The notes below the pieces were generated by a model. The model searched no databases. It worked only from the letters and a program-made list of their open reading frames with translations, and was not told where the DNA came from. Made by a program: the position numbers and the translations under genes. From Rosa chinensis (Eukaryota > Streptophyta > Magnoliopsida > Rosales > Rosaceae), in contig NC_037093.1 in assembly GCF_002994745.2 (NCBI RefSeq), forward strand, positions 22,641,555 through 22,705,554: a stretch of 64,000 nucleotides of DNA, in the 5' to 3' direction. Numbering within the stretch: the first letter of the stretch is position 1; each line of letters opens with the position of its first letter. Below are positions 58,766 to 64,000 of this stretch, piece after piece.

Positions 58766-60594
58766 GGTAGAAGGCCTTCCTCAAGGGGTTCCCAAGTATC
58801 AGTTATGTCGGTGGATCCAATTGTAGTATACTGGTGAAGACCGACAATTCTTCTCAGGAATACAAGTAATAAGACTAACTTGTCATCCTATTAGATCTAG
58901 TGAACATATAACCATCCAGCATAGTGATACACAATGAGACATCTAACCTTAATTAGCTCCATAATCGTCACAGTCTTATTGATAGCTCTTCCCATAGCCT
59001 TGAAAACAATTTTGTCCGAACCCTTGTCCTGCGATACATTGAAGAAATTTATACACTATTGAAAAGCACCAAAGCATAGTAACTACATGCTATCCATCAG
59101 AGAAGCCTATTACAACAACAACCAGTAGCATAATACACATGTATAATCACAAGTTTCCTATATGTCATACAATTGCATTTTCGACTTGCATAAGCAGTAT
59201 ATCTTACCAACCAATTGCATATATAGATAGCTATATAGTAGCCCTCAGGAAGATGTTCCCTACTGAAGTCCACTAGAATAGCCTGCATGGTTTTGAAGCC
59301 CAAATTTCAGACAACACCAAACAGATCTAGAGATTAAGGATACATAACATAATCAGATACTCAGCTCAAGTTGATGGTATTAAAAAGGCAAAGAGAGATA
59401 ACTAAACTAGATTCTATAACATGAATAATGTCTAAACTAAGTCTAACATGTTGCTGGTTTCTTTGCAGCTTAAACATTAAAGATAAAGTATAAGGTTGGC
59501 TTGCTTACCACATTATAAGAGCTTTTCCCCATAGTACTTATAAAAGAACGGCACCCAGAACTGAGCAATGTGGCGGCTTCTTCTTCTTTAATCTCTTTCA
59601 GTTCAGTGGACTGGCAACTTGGAATGTTTTCACCAGCAATTTACATACAAAAAGGAAACATAAGTAGAGACATAAGGTTATTTCCAATAGACTAGTAGAG
59701 TAACATGTATTTACCAACACGCATTTTGATCCTGTACCTGAATGATTGCACTTTCTCGGTCTACCCCGAGGCCTCTTAGTGTGGTCGGCCCTAGCGGATT
59801 TTTCCAGAAGATTGTTTCTCATGCATACCGTCTTGTCAAAAATCTCTATAGTAAAATGCATAGGTCTAGCTCTCATACCTAAATACTAAAAACTCAAAAT
59901 CGCCCAAGGGGTTATCTTTTATAAACTTCTGCCATCCATTCTTGATATATATATCCCCTTCTATTTGACTCACTAAAATAGTCCATGAACATTTTGAAGA
60001 ACCCTTCAACTCCAAAGTCACCGTTTCAGAAAGTTCATTTAACTTGTGCCTCTGGAACTTGGGGGAGATTCTCTATAAAAGTGAATGAAAAGAAAACAAA
60101 AACTAAAATTTCAGTTTATACAATTTATAGAGGATAGGCAGTAGCAAATAGCAAAAATGATGATACAGAATGTGCAGATTAGGCCTAATATACATATATA
60201 GACTCACTCTCATTTGAGCATTAATTTACACAGCCAGCTAACTAAAAAACAATTATCACAAGTTCAATAACTATTCCGTGTTCCCAAACGGCATTCATCA
60301 AAACAAATTCATACATCTGACTAATATCATTACAAAATTCGCCACATATCATAGAAATCCACAAGTTTAAACACTAAAATTTCGAGTCTGCTAAAACAAA
60401 TTTAAATGTACTAATCAACCGGCACCACTTTTTACTTAAAAGTGAGAGGCCAAAATTAGATAAGAGACCTGAAGCAGAGTCATGGCGTAAGTGATGTAGT
60501 ACTTTTGCATCCTACCTTGGCTCGTAATCCTAATCTCATTCTCATCAATTGGCGTCTCTATTCTTGGCTTCTCAACTCTCTGGTACCGATCCAT
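58766..60594 (-). pseudogene. Alba-domain DNA/RNA-binding protein gene, possibly disabled
   Basis: Exon 1 (60594-60469, 42 codons) reads MDRYQRVEKPRIETPIDENE and continues to TYAMTLLQ. Exon 2 (59028-58948, 27 codons) reads DKGSDKIVFKAMGRAINKTV and continues to IMELIK. Exon 3 (58854-58766) reads RRIVGLHQYTTIGSTDITDT and continues to EPLEEGLLP. Together these are the N-terminal Alba domain of plant Alba-like proteins, which bind RNA or DNA. Frames in all exons are open, the donor sites are GT, and acceptor CAG precedes exon 2. Exon 3, however, has CCTG before AGAAGA in place of an AG, and the nearest AG shifts the frame. The usual further C-terminal exons were not found. So the locus is either a pseudogene or is spliced in an unusual way. 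Intron 1 is 1.4 kb and holds a B3 fragment. Confidence 0.75.
59740..60080 (-). pseudogene. B3 DNA-binding domain fragment with AT-hook motif
   Basis: On the minus strand, after a splice-like TTTTATAG, the reading ISPKFQRHKLNELSETVTLE leads through CSWTILVSQIEG and NGWQKFIKDNPLGDFEFLVF to RYES and a stop. In the next frame it continues MHFTIEIFDKTVCMRNN and then KRPRGRPRK, an AT-hook. This is the pattern of REM-type B3 transcription factors, with a frame shift near 59870. It lies inside intron 1 of the Alba gene on the same strand. It looks like a fragment or relic, not a whole gene. Confidence 0.65.
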
Positions 60595-60905
60595 CTTTGT
60601 TTTCAAAACACCAAACAAAATCGAACCACATCAGAGCCATGCATCAAAATCAAACCACACAAGAAGCTAAGTCGCAGACTCAGAGACACAAACACACAGG
60701 CTGTACAAAATTTAAACAAAACGCATGAAAAAGAGAGAGAGTGATTCAGAGAAATTTACAGAGGAAAAAGGAGGGAGTAAGAGAATCAGGAGGAGGAAAA
60801 AGAAGAAGAAGAGGAGGTTGGATCTGGGAGAAACATACCGTGAAGTTCAAAAACGGATAAGTAGTGCTCCACACAAAAAAGAGCCCTCTTCTACAGCATC
60901 GTTTT
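60595..60905 (-). promoter_or_regulatory. 5' UTR and leader intron region of the Alba gene
   Basis: The minus strand has a donor-like CACG/GTATGTTTCTCCC at about 60840 and an acceptor-like CAAAG just before the ATG, consistent with a leader intron. The + strand GA-rich stretch 60728-60830 becomes a CT-rich leader on the minus strand. No clear TATA box was found. Confidence 0.35.
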
Positions 60906-61583
60906 TCTTTTACGCCCTAATTCACACACTACTTCTGGACCTAAAAGATCAAACTAATACTGTCATATAAATTTAAGAAGCTATAAACAGTTCAAAATTT
61001 CCAACTAACACCCATTTGATCAATATATATGAGAAGCTAATAAGAAATTTCCCAAAACTAATATATATAGCATGGATTATGAATCAAAAATCACAAATAT
61101 GTACAAGTAAACACAAAATCGAGTTGCTGAAAGTTATTAGACTAAAGATATCTGAGCAAACAGCTTCGATTATGGATCAAAAACAAAAGTTCTTTTGTTA
61201 AATTTCACAAATACTACGAAATCAAGCTACATATTGTTTAGCCTAACCTTCACTATCACTATGAACGATCAAATTAAGAGATGAGCAACCAAATTCAGAG
61301 AAGAAAGATAGACCACCTTCACCAAATCTCACATCAACTCTAACCCAACCTTAGCGATTTGTAGAGAACACGAGAAACGCCGAGCCGAGAGCTCCGGCGA
61401 CGGGGTAGTCCGATGGTATTCCGGCCTCGGTGGTCTAGCAAAATCCTTGGTTTTGAAGCTTGGATAAGTCTGAGCAGGTTGGAGGTGGCGATGTGTTGAA
61501 AAGATGGCCGGAGATTGAAGAGGGTTAATGAACAGCAACGGCATAGCTTTAGGGGTCGTGTGCGGTGGTTCGGCGATCTCGAT
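60906..61583. other. Unassigned region
   Basis: AT-rich to 61320, then a GC-richer part (61330-61583) with a short minus-strand ORF (MPLLFINPLQSPAIF...). I see no family signature. It could be promoter DNA of the Alba gene or an exon of an unrelated locus cut by the LTR at 61584. Confidence 0.3.
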
Positions 61584-64000
61584 TGACAGGACCTGCCCCG
61601 GATTTCACCCAGAAATCCGAAGTGGCCCTGCGGGGCCCACCTTAGAAGAAATTCTACCAAGAATTTAGCGGAATTTCCCCTAAAATGGGCTACCCAAAAC
61701 CTGTAGAAAGCATTTACACTTCTAAATCAAATCATCCTTATACTTCTGGAGCCACCCTGCTCCCCAACTCAACATCAATCTCCAATTCACAAAACACAAA
61801 CCTCAACTTGAAAGACATAAATCCCATAGGTAATCAGAGCAATTCAAATAGAAAGGTAATTAAGGACAACCTAACTCAAAGGCAAACGCTGAAGCCATGC
61901 TGGTGACTATGCCTCAACTCTGTGTACGCCCGACCTCACTAATTCGCCTGCAAACTGGGCATTTGAAACCGAAGGGCCCAGGGAAAAATATTGAAAACAC
62001 GTTAGTGTGAGTGGACAAAAATAAGCAATTTTAAACAAAAGAGATTTTATACTTTCCCACATTTAATTTATTAAAAAAAAATCTTCCGATGCATGCAATA
62101 ATTAAGAAAGCGAACCACGAGAAGCTCCGCTCAAGAAAAACCGACTGAAAGGAAAGATCGAAATTCCGATACTCAACAGAATAAGAACAGCCCCGCTGGT
62201 TAAACGGAAATCGAACTAGGCCCCGCTAGTCAAGTAATGATAGGACATGAGGAAGAGATATCACCATACGGGCAATGGAGCCTCCCAGGCTCTACCTACC
62301 CTCGACTGCCACTCACACATAGATTGTGCGAGGAGGAGAACTAATAACCTCGACTTCCACTCACACATAGATTGTGTGAGGAGGAGAACATTACCTCGAC
62401 TGCCACCCACGGGAGGAGGAGAATACGTCACCTCTACTACCACTCACCAACACAAAGTAGGTGAGGAGGAGAATAAGCTACCTCAACTGCCACTCACCAA
62501 CACAAAGTCGGTGAGGAGGAGACCTAATCACATGACCCGCGTATGGTGAGGAGAAACCATCGAAAACCAGTAAATCCATAAATCCATAAGGCTTCTCCAA
62601 AATCTCTCAAGATAAAATCCATGTATTCAACGACATGACCCCGCACGCCAAAATAGTCTCGAAATCATAAACAAATGGGCGAGAAATAGTAAATCATTAT
62701 AATTTCCTTAGGAAATCCCATTTCCGATAATATTCCAGAAAATCTCGAAATCATCATTAAGGCATTCCCAATGCCAAAAACGAAAGTCAATAAATATATA
62801 TAAGAAGTAAAACGATAACTCAACGGCGTGTCCCACACGCCAAAATTATTCTCGGGTCAATAATGATTTAGCAAGGAAGTTCAATAAGGAACTAATATTC
62901 CATCGAAATCCCATTTCAACAATCTTTTCAAAAATCTCCTTAATAAAATAAATAAGAGAGAAATAAACATTTCAATGACGTGACCCCGCACGACATAAAA
63001 TCTTCAAATAATCATATAACCAAATCCATTTCCGAAAATAACCATATGCTCGAAAAAAATAAATTGATAACTAATTAGAGCATATTCAAATAAATAAAAG
63101 CATGCATCATTTTCTTAAAAACAAAAGTCCACTCATAGTACTATTCTGACGATCACGTATTCGTTTTCCATCATCGAGCAATAGCTCGGTACGTCGTCCT
63201 GTACACAATTATATTCCGTGAATAGTTATTCAACAAATTAATACGATTCCTAAAAACAATTCCTCATAATTACATCTCCACTTCTCCTCGGATGCAACCC
63301 AAATTATACCACTATTACCAATACGTTAATTTAAAGGTTCCAAAGCAGACCCGAGAGATATGCGACTGCCGGATTCTCGTAATTCGATAATCGAAACCCT
63401 AAACTTCAAAAATTCATAATTAATTCCAAGCTTCTCCAAAATTCACTAAATTTCATATACAAGCTCCACAATATTTGTAGGACTTAATGGGCTAAAAACT
63501 GGAATTGCAACACAGCTCAACACGCCTCCACGCGCCACCCACAGGTCCCACGCGCCGGAGGCTACCACCTCCGATGGCCACCAAAAATTGACAGTAGCTG
63601 CAAAACAACAAATCCAACAAACTTCTCAACTGCAACAAGTCCCAATTTTACCTTTAAGAGCTCGGATTAAGTCGACGAAGAAAACCCAGAAATCAAGCTT
63701 CGGACCCTAGGATGTTCTTCGTCGATTCGACCTCCACGATGCAAATCGGAGCAAGAGGCCTTAGGGCAAACGTTTGCTGGCTCAAGGCGCTCCTACGGTC
63801 CCAATTTGGTGGTCGGAAACGGCCGGAAATGGAAGATTTGCCGGAAAAAGCCAAACTGCACCTATGAGGAACTTTGCTTCGATTCAAGGTTTCTCAGCCA
63901 AATCGCCACAACCTAAGGCTACTAGGGTGCAGAGGGGAGGGAGGAGCTCTTGTGGTGGCCGGCTGCACGCCGGTTGGTGGGTGGAATGCGCGGAATCGAA
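61584..64000 (-). mobile_element. LTR of an iMet-type element, runs off the window
   Basis: The + strand starts TGACAGGACCTGCCCCGG, the reverse of the common CCTGTCA end, and continues with the same order of blocks as 22496-25863. The bases left of it are ATCGAGATCG-like host sequence and no PBS, so this is either a 3' LTR or a solo LTR. The enclosing repeats are at 62007-62016 with 63127-63136, and 62088-62097 with 63100-63108. Confidence 0.88.
62287..62525 (-). repeat. Five tandem hairpin modules
   Basis: Reversed copies of the CCTC-CTCAC-loop-GTGAG-GAGG module. Stems are CTCACAC/GTGTGAG in some modules and CTCACC/GGTGAG in others, so both arms change together. The locus has one more module than 24956-25125. 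Confidence 0.8.

Noticed and set aside
61329..61660. Minus-strand ORFs of 71 and 106 codons next to the last LTR
   Set aside because: One crosses the LTR boundary at 61584, and neither shows a family motif; coding status cannot be supported.

Overview
This is nuclear DNA from a flowering plant, most likely a eudicot. The LTR families and general style resemble Rosaceae, but that is an impression and was not tested. The window is almost entirely nested transposable elements, with only three recognisable remnants of host genes. No prokaryotic, organellar or CRISPR feature is present.

Layout. (1) 1-13986: a Ty3/gypsy element of the Tat type in + orientation (element 1). It has a primer-binding site (PBS), one long gag-pol frame with two RNase H domains, and a spliced gene on the opposite strand between integrase and the 3' LTR. 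A solo LTR (10915-13530) lies inside its 3' LTR. (2) 14017-15060: exons of a decayed gene of the BPA1 (binding partner of ACD11) family. (3) 15449-18159: solo LTR on the minus strand. (4) 18165-20339: CACTA-like terminal repeats, an unidentified acidic ORF and AT-rich DNA. (5) 20340-33800: a minus-strand L1-type LINE split by a 10-kb LTR element with 3.4-kb LTRs (22496-32445, target duplication AGCAA) that has almost no coding capacity. (6) 33801-40870: old LTR fragments, including an inverted pair of about 0.85 kb, split by another solo LTR (34438-37626). (7) 40882-43750: a Harbinger-like MITE, a DUF4283-like pseudogene, a SINE with a 15-bp target duplication, and a LINE 3' end. (8) 43754-57438: a second Tat element (element 2) in minus orientation, itself split by a very young non-autonomous LTR element (45720-51433, target duplication TGTAG). 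(9) 57439-61583: a host Alba-domain gene on the minus strand (exons at 60594, 59028 and 58854) with a B3-domain fragment in its first intron. (10) 61584-64000: an LTR running off the window.

How the parts relate. The Tat elements are the older layer. Element 1's LTRs differ at about 23 of 443 positions by eye, and most pol lesions are C-to-T type. The iMet-primed elements (LTR start TGTAACG/TGTTACG, LTRs 2.4-3.4 kb, probably Tekay/Del-like chromoviruses) and the TGTCACG/CATCACA solo LTRs came later and cut into the Tat elements, the LINE and older LTRs. All five target duplications I could test for LTR insertions are exact.

Most notable signal. The iMet-primed LTRs carry a dense array of short stem-loops (stems 5-7 bp, often a GGG loop), enclosed by two exact 10-bp inverted repeats roughly 0.8-0.9 kb apart. 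At least one stem shows paired compensatory changes between copies. Next in interest are the conserved antisense spliced gene of the Tat elements, a half initiator-tRNA-Met inside an element primed by that same tRNA, and a stop codon shared by both Tat copies at the protease/RT junction.
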